DNA of 49,934 bases. It comes from Bryobacterales bacterium (lineage in GTDB: Bacteria; Acidobacteriota; Terriglobia; Bryobacterales; UBA6623). The DNA lies in the NCBI GenBank assembly GCA_022823865.1, contig JAJEHF010000194.1, positions 1-49,934 of the forward strand, given 5' to 3'. A program made the translations under genes and the position numbers. Shown here one piece after another: positions 16,593-24,935 of this stretch (the first letter of the stretch is position 1; each line of letters opens with the position of its first letter). The notes beneath the pieces were generated by a model that ran no database searches, was not told the DNA's origin, and was given only the letters and a program-made list of their open reading frames with translations.

Positions 16593-18872
16593 ATGTGCCC
16601 CCTAGTCGGAGTCTTGATTCTGCTCATCCTGACCCCCTCGGCTCAGGCAATGCCGGAATTCTTCGCCGAAGCTATCGCCTTCGGTGCCAAGGACTGCCTC
16701 TTTTGCCACACCGAGCCCGGCGGCGGGCGCACGTGGAACGACCGCGGGCACTGGCTCATGGCCCGCAAGCAAGAGAGTGGCCAAGAGACCGTCGCCGTCA
16801 GCTGGCTGGAAGACTATGTGGCGCCGTCAGCCGCTGAAATCAGCCCCGTGGCGGGGCCGGAGGGAGTCGGCACGGGTCCGCGCAACGTCCCGGAAACCTA
16901 CCATCAGGGCCCCTTCTTCGAGCCGGTCAAGAACGAAGCTGCGTTGCAGCGCTGGATCGACTCTCGGGGCAAGTACACCACCGCCGACGGCGAATGGCCG
17001 CAGTACTCGGGCGATGTCGCATCGTCGAAGTACTCCCCTCTCGATCAGATCCAAGGAGAGAATGTCACAGATCTGGAAGTCGCATGGACCTGGGACGCCT
17101 TCGACAACTCGAACTACATCAAGCCAGGGACCCCGACGAACCGCGAGCCCACCCGGGCCGAGCGGGCGAGATTTCCAGATGGTTTCAAGGCCACGCCGCT
17201 CATGGTCGGCGGCAAGCTCTTCATCCGCACAAATTTCAGCGGGGTCGCAGCCATCGATCCTGCAACAGGTGCGACCCTATGGACGCACGATCCGGGAACC
17301 TCTGCCTGGGGCCGTCCAGGGATTTTCGGATTCGCCACTCGCGGACTCGGCTATTGGAGCGACGGAGACGAAGCGCGCATACTGCTCTGCACCGGCGACA
17401 GCTACCTGGTCGCGCTAGACCCGGCGACCGGAGAACCCATCCAGAGCTTCGGCGACAACGGTCGCACCGACCTGACTGTCGGCTCGCGGCGTCCTCTGAT
17501 CCGCTCGCTGATCAATTGCAGTGCTCCGCCGACCATCATTGGCGACGTGGCTGTGGTCGGAAATCAGATCGCAGACGGCCCGCCCGGAAAGAGCGCACGC
17601 AGCGGCGGCCCGAACTGGAAAGAGAATTGGCCGGTCGGTGATGTCCGCGGCTACGACATCCGCACGGGCAAGCGCTTGTGGACATTCCACACCATCCCGC
17701 AAGAAGGGGAGTTCGGCAACGACACCTGGGAGGGAGACTCGTGGAAATGGATGGGTAACACCAACGTCTGGTCCATGATGAGCGCGGACGAGGAGCGGGG
17801 CCTCGTCTATCTCCCGGTAACCGGCCCTACATTCAATTTCGCGGGAGAGTTCCGGCCCGGCGACAACCTGTTCTCGAACAGCATCGTCTGCCTCAACGCC
17901 AAGACCGGCGAGCGGGTTTGGCACTTCCAGACGATCCGTCACGACATCTGGGACTGGGATCTGCCGGCGGCTCCCAGCCTCATCGACATCACTGTGGGCG
18001 GCAAGTCCATCCCTGCACTCGCACAAGTCACCAAGACAGGCTTCGTGTTCGTGTTCGACCGGCGAACTGGAGAGCCGGTCTGGCCCATCGAAGAGCGGCC
18101 GGTGCCCCCGAGCGAGATCGAGACGGCGGCGAAGACCCAGCCGTTTCCCGTCAAGCCGCCACCATTTGAGATGCAAGGCGTCAGTGAGGACGACTTGATC
18201 GACTTCACGCCGAAGATCAAGGCGCTTGCCCTTGAGGCGGCCAAGCCGTATCGCCTCGGGCCGCTGTATGAGCCTCCATCCCGACAAGGCACGATTCAAG
18301 TACCGGGCTGGGGTGGCGGCGCAAATTGGGGCGGTAGCGGATTCGACCCTGAAACCGGTTATCTCTACCTGTCCTCGCGCCGGCAGTACATAGTCGTCGG
18401 GATGCAGCCGGTCGACGACCCCGACGTTCGCGGCTACGACAACGAGCACAAGTTCTACAGAGCGGCTGTGGATGGCCTGCAGATCGTCAAGCCGCCCTAC
18501 GGAACCTTGACGGCGTACGACATGAATCGAGGAGAGATCGCCTGGCAGACGCCTCACGGAAATGGCCCGCGCCAGCATCCGCTGCTCAAGGACCTTGATC
18601 TCCCTCCGCTAGGCAACCCGAACGCCGCAGGCACGTTGGTCACTCGCACGCTGCTATTCGTGGGCGACCGCGGCCATGCGGGCGAGCCGGCCTACCTGCG
18701 GGCGTACGACAAGGCTTCCGGGAAGACCCTCTGGGAGCACGAGCTTCCCGGTCGGCATCACAACGCCCCACCGATAACCTACTTGGCCGGCGGTCGGCAG
18801 TACATTGTCATTGGTGTCGGAGGAGCAGCCGAACCGGCGCGGCTCGTAGCGTTCCGGCTTCGGCAGCCATGA
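16593..18872 (+). CDS. Secreted c-heme / PQQ-type beta-propeller dehydrogenase-like protein, copy 2
   Basis: The 759-residue product is about 92% identical by manual count to the preceding gene and alignable without gaps. It keeps the signal peptide (SAQA-M20), the CLFCH haem site at 35-39, all propeller repeats and the D-I-W-D-W-D motif (HHDIW of copy 1 is RHDIW here). Differences cluster in the signal peptide, in the interdomain region (residues ~83-96: SPVAGPEGVGTG against SRVAESERTSTG) and around residues 185-195, while the propeller core is nearly unchanged. That pattern suggests purifying selection on the catalytic part after duplication. No internal stop or frameshift is present, so both copies look functional. 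Confidence 0.9.
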   Translation: MCPLVGVLILLILTPSAQAMPEFFAEAIAFGAKDCLFCHTEPGGGRTWNDRGHWLMARKQESGQETVAVSWLEDYVAPSAAEISPVAGPEGVGTGPRNVPETYHQGPFFEPVKNEAALQRWIDSRGKYTTADGEWPQYSGDVASSKYSPLDQIQGENVTDLEVAWTWDAFDNSNYIKPGTPTNREPTRAERARFPDGFKATPLMVGGKLFIRTNFSGVAAIDPATGATLWTHDPGTSAWGRPGIFGFATRGLGYWSDGDEARILLCTGDSYLVALDPATGEPIQSFGDNGRTDLTVGSRRPLIRSLINCSAPPTIIGDVAVVGNQIADGPPGKSARSGGPNWKENWPVGDVRGYDIRTGKRLWTFHTIPQEGEFGNDTWEGDSWKWMGNTNVWSMMSADEERGLVYLPVTGPTFNFAGEFRPGDNLFSNSIVCLNAKTGERVWHFQTIRHDIWDWDLPAAPSLIDITVGGKSIPALAQVTKTGFVFVFDRRTGEPVWPIEERPVPPSEIETAAKTQPFPVKPPPFEMQGVSEDDLIDFTPKIKALALEAAKPYRLGPLYEPPSRQGTIQVPGWGGGANWGGSGFDPETGYLYLSSRRQYIVVGMQPVDDPDVRGYDNEHKFYRAAVDGLQIVKPPYGTLTAYDMNRGEIAWQTPHGNGPRQHPLLKDLDLPPLGNPNAAGTLVTRTLLFVGDRGHAGEPAYLRAYDKASGKTLWEHELPGRHHNAPPITYLAGGRQYIVIGVGGAAEPARLVAFRLRQP

Positions 18873-19139
18873 GAGTCGGGGCTGTGGCCTATAGGCCACC
18901 AAGGACGGGACTGCGCAGGGGGCCGACACGAGATTGAACAGTGCGGCCTGCTACGGACTCTCGGACTAATGTTGTCACGGTCGTTGACTCAGCGCAAATG
19001 CGGCGAAGCCCCTCGCCGACCTAGCGGAGAGCTCTCCGAACTTGCGAAACCTGTGCCTCCGCCGGTACGTCAAGAGAGCCGAGTTGCTGCCAGTGCTGGC
19101 CCCACTTGCATCGAATCGACAGAAGGGCCCTTCAGCGTA

Positions 19140-20642
19140 ATGCGATCGGAGACCCCACGTCCCAAGCTACAACCAGTCCGCAGGGTCGGGGGTGAGGCGG
19201 CGACAAGGATTGGCCTCCGAGTTGCATTCTCGATAGCAACATCGGTCTTGTTGCTATTGGCAACGATGCTATCCGCCCAGCAGGCATCGGACGATTCCAA
19301 CTGGAGTCCAGAGTGCGATCAAGTCAAATCTGGCAGTTCATCGAGCAACGGTAGATCGTGTTCAGGTTCTCGCCCGGACAGCGCCACCGGCACTTCCAAT
19401 ACACCAACATCACCTGTTGCAGATTCCGGCACAGGCCAGCCGCCGGCAAGCGACAGAAATTCTGACCCGCAGCCCACCCATGGGTCAAGCAGAACCCGTA
19501 GGGAAGACAGTCTCGACCGAGATATATCTGTCTCGGTCCGCTTGAAGGGCCGTGTTGTGCCAACAAACGGCGAAGCCCTGTACGAGCCGGGGAAGATCGT
19601 CCTTAGGTGCGGCGGCCAGCCGATCCCGCAGGTGTACACAGACGCTGAAGGTCGGTTCGACTTCCAACCAACAAGTCTGCCGCCGCTGGCTCTATCGGAC
19701 TCCAGTGTGGGCAATTTCTCCGGACACTCGGGATTCTCCCAGCCGCTGACAACTACGATCGGCCGGGTGAGGTTTCAGACCTGCGAGGCGGCTCACGGCG
19801 GATGCCAGGTGCCCGAGCTGACTTCCTTTCTCTCCGTGCAAAGCCTGACAGGCTGCGATCTGTATGCCGAGCTTCCTGGATTTCGGTCGAGCCGCATTCA
19901 GTTGGGTGCGGTCAGGTCGTCGACACGCATTGATGTTGGTCAGATCGCCTTGTACCCGCTCGACAGCTCACGCAGCGGCTCCGTAGGCGTCACAAAGCTG
20001 GTGGCCCCGCCCAAGGCTATGGAGGCCTATTGGAACGGGCTCAGAGCACTGCGCAAGCCGAAGCCCAATTTCAGGAAGGCGGCCAAGTTCTTCGAGCGCG
20101 CCGTGGAAATCCACCCGGACCAGGCCCAAGTTTGGGCCGCTCTTGGACAAGCGCGGGCCGCTCTTGAAGACTTGGACGGAGCCCAAGAAGCATTTGGACG
20201 GTCCATAGAGTCCGCCCCCCAGTGGCTGCAGCCCTACGACGCGATGATTCAGATTGCGGCGAACCGGCACAACTGGGACAAACTCGATTCCCTGACCGCG
20301 GCGTACCTCAAGCTGGCACCGGGCTCGGCCCGAGTCCGCTTCTACAGCGCAGTGGCAGCGTGGGGGCTGCACGACAGCGCACGAACAGAGTCCATCCTGA
20401 GGCAAATGCAAGAGTCTGGCGAAATGGACGAATGGCCGATGGGTTACGCCCTCATGGCAGAAGTGCGCGAGCGGCAGGCAGATTTTGAGACTGCGGCCGA
20501 CTACTACGAGAAGTACATCGAGACTTCGGTCGATACGGAGAGATCTAACGTGGCTCGTAGGGCGATCTACGACTGGGGACAATTGCGGGTCATTAAGCCC
20601 CGACCCGCCACGCTGACAGACGACCTAGCAGCGGCCGAGTAA
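19140..20642 (+). CDS. Exported TPR protein with carboxypeptidase-regulatory-like domain
   Basis: With the ATG at 19140 the product is 500 residues and has an N-terminal hydrophobic segment at ~27-46 followed by AQQ, a credible signal peptide; an ATG at 18969 would add 57 residues in front of it and is less likely. Residues ~60-130 are Ser/Pro/Thr-rich and disordered. ISVSVRLKGRVVPTNG through GRFDFQP (~125-170) resembles the CarboxypepD_reg/carbohydrate-binding-like fold common in Acidobacteria surface proteins. From ~290 to 470 there are TPR-like repeats (FRKAAKFFERAVEIHPDQAQVWAALGQA split over two helices, then DLDGAQEAFGRSIE). Role unknown, probably a periplasmic scaffold. Confidence 0.75.
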   Translation: MRSETPRPKLQPVRRVGGEAATRIGLRVAFSIATSVLLLLATMLSAQQASDDSNWSPECDQVKSGSSSSNGRSCSGSRPDSATGTSNTPTSPVADSGTGQPPASDRNSDPQPTHGSSRTRREDSLDRDISVSVRLKGRVVPTNGEALYEPGKIVLRCGGQPIPQVYTDAEGRFDFQPTSLPPLALSDSSVGNFSGHSGFSQPLTTTIGRVRFQTCEAAHGGCQVPELTSFLSVQSLTGCDLYAELPGFRSSRIQLGAVRSSTRIDVGQIALYPLDSSRSGSVGVTKLVAPPKAMEAYWNGLRALRKPKPNFRKAAKFFERAVEIHPDQAQVWAALGQARAALEDLDGAQEAFGRSIESAPQWLQPYDAMIQIAANRHNWDKLDSLTAAYLKLAPGSARVRFYSAVAAWGLHDSARTESILRQMQESGEMDEWPMGYALMAEVRERQADFETAADYYEKYIETSVDTERSNVARRAIYDWGQLRVIKPRPATLTDDLAAAE

Positions 20643-20703
20643 GGCCATTGGCTTTTGGGCTGCGGCAGCAATAGGCATTACGGCGACCTCTTCTCCGCTC
20701 GGG

Positions 20704-20777
20704 AGAGACGAAGGGATTCGTGTCTCATAAGTGAGAGACAAACGGCGTTGCGTCTCATTTCGTCCCACCTGTGAGAG
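20704..20777. promoter_or_regulatory. Cluster of GTCTC/GAGAC inverted repeats
   Basis: Three overlapping dyads sit in the 312-nt gap after the TPR gene: GAGAGACGAA-4-TTCGTGTCTC (20704-20727, one mismatch), TCTCA-4-TGAGA (20724-20737, perfect) and TCTCA-14-TGAGA (20754-20777). They look like binding sites for a dimeric regulator acting on the downstream Fe-S carrier gene, or a structured 3' end of the TPR transcript. There is no T-tract, which argues against a simple terminator. No matching regulator is recognised in the window. Confidence 0.4.
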
Positions 20778-20914
20778 GCAACTCGATTTGCTTGCCTCCG
20801 TCATGCCTGCCAGAGTGAACGCCGAGCCAAGAGAGGGGACTTGGAGGCAGTCAACACCGTCCTCTACTTCGGCCCTGCGCCAAAGTTGATTCGACGGCGG
20901 CTCGCAGGCCAAGA

Positions 20915-20920
20915 TATAAT
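20915..20920 (+). promoter_or_regulatory. -10 box of the A-type Fe-S carrier gene
   Basis: Perfect TATAAT 35 nt before the ATG at 20955. The ribosome-binding site AGGAGGG lies about 9 nt upstream of the ATG. No good -35 hexamer is present at the usual spacing, so activation by a factor binding the dyads upstream is possible. Confidence 0.5.
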
Positions 20921-20954
20921 GAGGCTTCAGGAGTCAGCTAGGAGGGCATCTGCA

Positions 20955-21278
20955 ATGATCCAAATGACCGAAACTGCCATTTCGAAGGTGAACGAGATCC
21001 TTGGGCAGCAGCAACCCCAGCCAAAGGGACTGCGCCTATCCGTGGTCGGTGGGGGCTGTTCCGGCTTCCAGTACTCGATGGCGTTCGAGAACAACCAGCT
21101 GCCGCTGGACAAGGTCTTCAACTACGACGGCCTGCAGGTATATGTGGACCAAGCCAGCCTGCTCTACCTCGACAATTGCAGGGTCGACTACGTCGAAACG
21201 ATGGAAGGCGCGGGCTTCAAGTTCGACAACCCGAACGTCACCTCGACCTGCGGCTGCGGTAGCTCCTTCAACGCCTAG
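20955..21278 (+). CDS. HesB/IscA/ErpA-family iron-sulfur cluster carrier
   Basis: The 107-residue A-type carrier accepts and transfers Fe-S clusters to apoproteins in the cytoplasm. The three conserved cysteines are present: C35 in VGGGCSGFQY and the C-terminal C-G-C pair in TSTCGCGSSF. LRLSVVGGGCSG and DNPNVTSTCGCG are family signatures. Length is typical (105-115). It stands alone, not in an isc or suf operon, which is common for ErpA-type members. The ATG at 20955 has a good ribosome-binding site. The next gene starts 50 nt downstream. Confidence 0.95.
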   Translation: MIQMTETAISKVNEILGQQQPQPKGLRLSVVGGGCSGFQYSMAFENNQLPLDKVFNYDGLQVYVDQASLLYLDNCRVDYVETMEGAGFKFDNPNVTSTCGCGSSFNA

Positions 21279-21328
21279 GCTTCGCTCCTCTCGGAGGAGG
21301 CGACATTCAGCCGCTTCCTGTCCGCTCA

Positions 21329-21901
21329 ATGGCATCCCGGGTTGATTGGGAGGCTAGGCACAGAACCGCCCGAGGCGTGATTCCGGACCCCGATCCATTC
21401 CTAGGCGAGGCGCTGGAGCATGTCCGGCTGGCTGCGCCAGCTGTGGCGGACGCTGTTGACATCGCGTGCGGAAGAGGACAGAACAGCCTCGCTCTGGCGG
21501 CCTATGGCCTGAAGACCGTGGCAGTGGACTACTCGTCGGAGGCCTTGCGGCTCTGTGCCGAACTGGCCGCGGAGAAAGGACTCGCGGTCGAGACTCGTTG
21601 CTTTGACTTGGAAGCCGCTGATGCGGACTGGGGCGATTCCCGCTTCGACGTGGTCGCCGTTTTCCGGTACCTGCACCGACCGCTGGTACCGTTGTTGAAG
21701 CGCATCGCCAGACCAGGCGGGATCATCATCTATAAGACCTTCACCCGCAAGCAGCTGCAGTTCGGCACGGGCCCGCGCAAGCCCGACTACCTGCTGGAGG
21801 AGAAAGAACTCCCCAAGCTTTTTGCCGACTTTCGGCACTTGCTCTATCGCGAGACATGCGACTTCGAAGCCACAGCCGCCTTGGTTGCGCAGAAGCCCTG
21901 A
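21329..21901 (+). CDS. Class I SAM-dependent methyltransferase (TehB/UbiE-like)
   Basis: The 190-residue protein has the Rossmann SAM-binding motif VDIACGRGQNSLALA (residues ~42-56) and the acidic second-strand end VAVDYSSEAL, then FDVVAVFRYLHRPL and RPGGIIIYKTF, a typical small-molecule methyltransferase layout. Residues 1-20 (RVDWEARHRTA) resemble the WDxRY start of tellurite-resistance/thiol methyltransferases. The 3' end overlaps the next gene by 46 nt. Substrate unknown; thiol or metalloid methylation is one possibility by family resemblance. Confidence 0.85.
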   Translation: MASRVDWEARHRTARGVIPDPDPFLGEALEHVRLAAPAVADAVDIACGRGQNSLALAAYGLKTVAVDYSSEALRLCAELAAEKGLAVETRCFDLEAADADWGDSRFDVVAVFRYLHRPLVPLLKRIARPGGIIIYKTFTRKQLQFGTGPRKPDYLLEEKELPKLFADFRHLLYRETCDFEATAALVAQKP

Positions 21902-23769
21902 TCGCCGCCAGCCTGGCTGCGGCTGGAGCGTTTGCAGGCCTAGCTCCTGCGCAGGTCAAGATCGGTCGCCAGCCTGACGCCAGCGTCATGTTGCCGACGG
22001 GGCAGCGAATCACGCCGGCTGGCACGCAAGTCGTGGTCAACAGCATGCCCATCGCGGCAGCAGCGTCACGTGACGGGCGTCATCTGCTTGTACTGCAGTC
22101 GGGATACGAGACGCCCTTGATCAGCGTGCTTGACACTCCGGCGCAGAGTCTGCGTGGCCGCGTCGAACTGGCCGATGCCTGGCTCGGCCTGGCATTGAGC
22201 GAGGCGGGGGATCGAATCTACGTGAGCGGCGGGGCGCGCGCGAGCGTCTGGGAGCTATCGTTCCGCTCCGGCGAACTGCGGCTCGAGCGAGAGTTTCCCA
22301 TTCCGGGAGAGTGCGTCGGCAACTGCTCGTCACTGATCGGAGACGTGATCTTGGACAAGGATGATCGGACCCTCTACGCGCTGGATGTGCTGCGCGATCG
22401 GGTAATCGTTGTCAACTCGCAGTCCGGACTCGTGCTGGGCGAGTTCAAGACGGGAATTGCGCCTTATCGCGCCAGACAGACACCTGACGGCAAACACCTG
22501 CTTGTCAGCCACTGGGGAGAAGCCTCGGTCGGCCTGTACCGGCTGGCCGACCGGCGCCTGGTGGAAAGGATCCCCGTGGGCGAGCACCCCACGGACCTCC
22601 AAGTGGTGGTCGGCGAAGTTGAAGTTCCTGGCGCGGACGAGGACGAGGTGCTCACCTACCCCGCCCGGCTGTTCGTGGCGTGCGCGCATTCGGACAACCT
22701 CTGGACCTACGGCATTACGCCTAACAATCGCTTCGAATTGCTGGACGCGCGCAGCGTCGCGCCACGACCTGACTCCCCGATTGGCTCGCTGCCGTCGGCC
22801 CTTGGCGTGAGCAAGGACGAGCGCACGCTCTACATCGCCAACGCAGGGAACAACATCATCCTGGCGGTGAACATCGAAGAGGCACTTCCCGAGCCCCAAG
22901 GTGCCCTGCCTACGGGCTGGTTTCCGACCGCCGTGGTCGGGCTTGACGATGGAGCGCTGGCCTATCTCAGCGGCAAGGGGGACTTCGAAAACCCGGGGCT
23001 GGTTGGACTGTTGCCACCTCTGACGGGCGAACAGCTGGAGTTTCTGACCGCGGCAGCTGTGGAGAATCTGCCCGGTCCAGAGACGACGAGTTCCGAGCCA
23101 CCAGAGGCCGTCCGGCACGTCGTGCTAGTACTGACCGATGTGCCGGCATCAGCTTGGCGGGAACCGCTGGCGGATTCCGCCTACCTCAAGGGCTATGTCC
23201 CCCCGACCCGAGAGTCACTGGGACAAGTCGCGTGGCTCACAGGCGGGATAGCGACAGACTTCTTCGTGAAGCTCGGCCCAGCAGTCCATGCGGGCCGGCT
23301 CTCGGCGCAAGATCTGGCACGCGCGGGAAGGGCTGCAGCCCCGGCCGCCGGCACGCTCTGGACTAACGCAATGCAAGCATCGATCTCCACGGAGACCTAC
23401 GGGATCGGAGGCGGGCGCCCACCGAGCGCCTTCGTTGCGAACCTCGAGGCTGAAGGAAGCCTTCCAAGGCTAGCCGTGGTGCGCCTGAGCGGCTCTGGCG
23501 AACGGCAAGAGGGAGATCTGGGACGCTTGCTCTCGGGAGTGCGGGACCACGACGCGTACCCGGCAGCAGCAATCTTCGTAGTATCCACAGGCGAGCGAGC
23601 CGGAGCGGCGGCGTCCGGCGGTGCAGTGAAGGCGGAATCCATCCGTGAGGGACTTACCACGGCGCCTACGGTGCTGCGCACCATCGAGTGGCTGCTCGGC
23701 TTGCGTCCGTTGACGCAGGCTGACAGCGCAGCGCCTCCCCTCACTGAGCTGTTCGAGCGGTCTCGCTGA
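21856..23769 (+). CDS. Secreted YVTN-type beta-propeller with degenerate phosphoesterase-like C-terminus
   Basis: The 637-residue protein has a signal-like segment (ALIAASLAAAGAFAG, residues ~14-28), a seven-bladed propeller (residues ~50-390, blades such as LYALDVLRDRVIVVNSQSG and LYIANAGNNIILAVNI) and then a region starting VRHVVLVLTDVPAS (~420). Related proteins carry an active phosphoesterase after the propeller, beginning HVxxVxxENRxYD; here that motif is replaced by VVLVLTDVPAS and the metal ligands are not apparent. The second half is probably inactive. The ATG at 21856 lies inside the methyltransferase gene; the 46-nt overlap suggests coupled translation. Before the transposon arrived, its stop lay about 100 nt upstream of ileS. 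Confidence 0.8.
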   Translation: MRLRSHSRLGCAEALIAASLAAAGAFAGLAPAQVKIGRQPDASVMLPTGQRITPAGTQVVVNSMPIAAAASRDGRHLLVLQSGYETPLISVLDTPAQSLRGRVELADAWLGLALSEAGDRIYVSGGARASVWELSFRSGELRLEREFPIPGECVGNCSSLIGDVILDKDDRTLYALDVLRDRVIVVNSQSGLVLGEFKTGIAPYRARQTPDGKHLLVSHWGEASVGLYRLADRRLVERIPVGEHPTDLQVVVGEVEVPGADEDEVLTYPARLFVACAHSDNLWTYGITPNNRFELLDARSVAPRPDSPIGSLPSALGVSKDERTLYIANAGNNIILAVNIEEALPEPQGALPTGWFPTAVVGLDDGALAYLSGKGDFENPGLVGLLPPLTGEQLEFLTAAAVENLPGPETTSSEPPEAVRHVVLVLTDVPASAWREPLADSAYLKGYVPPTRESLGQVAWLTGGIATDFFVKLGPAVHAGRLSAQDLARAGRAAAPAAGTLWTNAMQASISTETYGIGGGRPPSAFVANLEAEGSLPRLAVVRLSGSGERQEGDLGRLLSGVRDHDAYPAAAIFVVSTGERAGAAASGGAVKAESIREGLTTAPTVLRTIEWLLGLRPLTQADSAAPPLTELFERSR

Positions 23770-23848
23770 CTCCGCGCAAGTTGGTCGTTTCTTGAGATGG
23801 GTCTCCCTTTCCTGCCAATCCGAGCGCGCGGCAGCGGTGCGAGACACT

Positions 23849-23856
23849 AAAAAATA
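23849..23856. repeat. 8-bp target site duplication, left copy
   Basis: AAAAAATA directly abuts the left end of the transposon. The identical octamer is at 26904-26911. Eight-bp duplications are normal for IS1595-family elements. Removing the element and one copy restores GACACTAAAAAATACTGCAG as the ancestral sequence. Confidence 0.95.
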
Positions 23857-23902
23857 GGGGATTATAACGAATAGTCACATTTGCCCTTGACGGCAGCCGC
23901 CG
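23857..23902 (+). repeat. Left terminal inverted repeat (46 bp)
   Basis: Begins GGGGATTATAACG and matches the reverse complement of 26858-26903 at all 46 positions. An internal decamer ATAGTCACAT (23871-23880) recurs at 23916-23925 just outside the repeat, as a possible second transposase-binding site or autoregulatory operator overlapping the transposase start of transcription. Confidence 0.97.
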
Positions 23903-23915
23903 AATTTGTTATCCT
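23887..23915 (+). promoter_or_regulatory. Transposase-operon promoter straddling the left inverted repeat
   Basis: TTGACG (23887-23892, 5/6 match) is separated by exactly 17 nt from TATCCT (23910-23915, 4/6 match). The -35 lies inside the inverted repeat and the -10 outside it, so only the left end has the full promoter although both ends carry the -35. Transcription would start about 16 nt before the ATG at 23938, with AGAGGG as ribosome-binding site. Confidence 0.65.
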
Positions 23916-23937
23916 ATAGTCACATAGAGGGATACTG

Positions 23938-24918
23938 ATGGCACGCAAGGCACCGGGCAAATCACACCGCAAGGGCTTGACCCTGCTGGAGGTTGCGGAC
24001 ATGTTCCGCGACGAGGACGCGGCCAAGGCGTGGATAGCAGAAAGCCGCTGGCCGGACGGCAAGGCCAAGTGCCCGCATTGCGGCACCGAGAACGTCCAGT
24101 CGAACATCAAGCACAAGACGATGACGCATCGCTGCCGCCAGTGCGAGGGCAAGCCGATGTTCTCGCTCAAGACCGGCACCGTGATGGAGGGATCGAACCT
24201 CAAGTACCGGGCGTGGGCCGTCGGGATCTACCTGTTCACGACGAACCTCAAGGGAATCTCCAGCATGAAGCTGCATCGCGAGCTGGGCATCAGCCAGAAG
24301 TCCGCGTGGTTCATGCTGCACCGCCTCCGCCTGACCTTCGAGGCGGACGCCAGCCCGTTCGAGGGGCCGGTCGAGGTCGACGAGACCTACATGGGCGGCA
24401 AGCGCAAGAACATGCCCAAGCACGTTCGCGAAGAGCTGACCGGACGCGGGCCGGTTGGCAAGACTGCCGTTGTCGGCGCGAAGGATCGCGCCACGAACCG
24501 AGTTGCGGCCGAAGTGGTCGAATCCACCGACAGGGACACGCTGCAAGACTTCGTGACCGAGAACACGGATCCGGACGCGACCGTCTACACGGACGAGGCG
24601 TCAGCCTACGAGGGGCTGTCCCGGAATCACGAAGCCGTCAAGCACTCGGTAGGAGAGTACGTGCGCGGGATGGCGTCGACGAACGGCGTGGAGTCGTTCT
24701 GGTCGATGCTCAAGCGCGGCTACGTCGGCACCTACCACAAGATGAGCCCGAAGCACCTGAACCGCTACGTCAAGGAGTTCGAGGGCAGGCACAATGTCCG
24801 CGAGAGCGATACCGCCGAGCAGATGGGCGGCGTGGTTGCGGGCATGGAGGGGAAACGCCTGAAGTACGAGACGCTGGTTCGGGATACCGGACGGGCATCG
24901 GGTGCGCGGGCAGCGTAG
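23938..24918 (+). CDS. IS1595-family (ISXO2-like) DDE transposase
   Basis: The 326-residue transposase catalyses transposition of the surrounding element. An N-terminal zinc ribbon uses C45/C48 (CPHC) and C66/C69 (CRQC). A helix-turn-helix-like segment LHRELGISQKSAWFMLHRLR lies at 112-131. The catalytic domain has D148 (VEVDETYMGGK), D219 (VYTDEASAY) and N249/E252 in STNGVESFWSMLKRG, the DDN/E arrangement of IS1595. Length and all motifs are intact. It is the first gene of the passenger operon, 17 nt upstream of the zinc-ribbon gene. Confidence 0.97.
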   Translation: MARKAPGKSHRKGLTLLEVADMFRDEDAAKAWIAESRWPDGKAKCPHCGTENVQSNIKHKTMTHRCRQCEGKPMFSLKTGTVMEGSNLKYRAWAVGIYLFTTNLKGISSMKLHRELGISQKSAWFMLHRLRLTFEADASPFEGPVEVDETYMGGKRKNMPKHVREELTGRGPVGKTAVVGAKDRATNRVAAEVVESTDRDTLQDFVTENTDPDATVYTDEASAYEGLSRNHEAVKHSVGEYVRGMASTNGVESFWSMLKRGYVGTYHKMSPKHLNRYVKEFEGRHNVRESDTAEQMGGVVAGMEGKRLKYETLVRDTGRASGARAA

Positions 24919-24935
24919 GTTCGCGAGAGGCAGGG

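Larger units (their letters stand above)
13988..18872 (+). repeat. Tandem duplication of a quinoprotein-like gene with its upstream GTATACTGCC box
   Basis: The genes at 14009-16288 and 16593-18872 are the same length (2280 nt) and nearly identical in sequence; by hand I count about 60 amino-acid differences in 759, concentrated in the signal peptide and residues ~76-96 and ~190. The duplicated unit includes the promoter-proximal sequence GTATACTGCC followed by GAGCGA (TATACT at 13988-13993 and 16572-16577), 15 nt upstream of each ATG. The ~300-nt sequence between copies has no counterpart upstream of the first copy that I can see. Confidence 0.9.

Noticed and set aside
18969..19139. 57 extra codons that would extend the TPR protein upstream.
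   Set aside because: They would bury the signal peptide in the middle of the chain and look non-conserved; ATG 19140 gives a normal exported protein.
20649..20665. Sigma-54-like GG-N10-GC (TTGGCTTTTGGGCTGC).
   Set aside because: The -24 and -12 contexts are poor and the element lies upstream of, not downstream of, the dyad cluster relative to the next gene.
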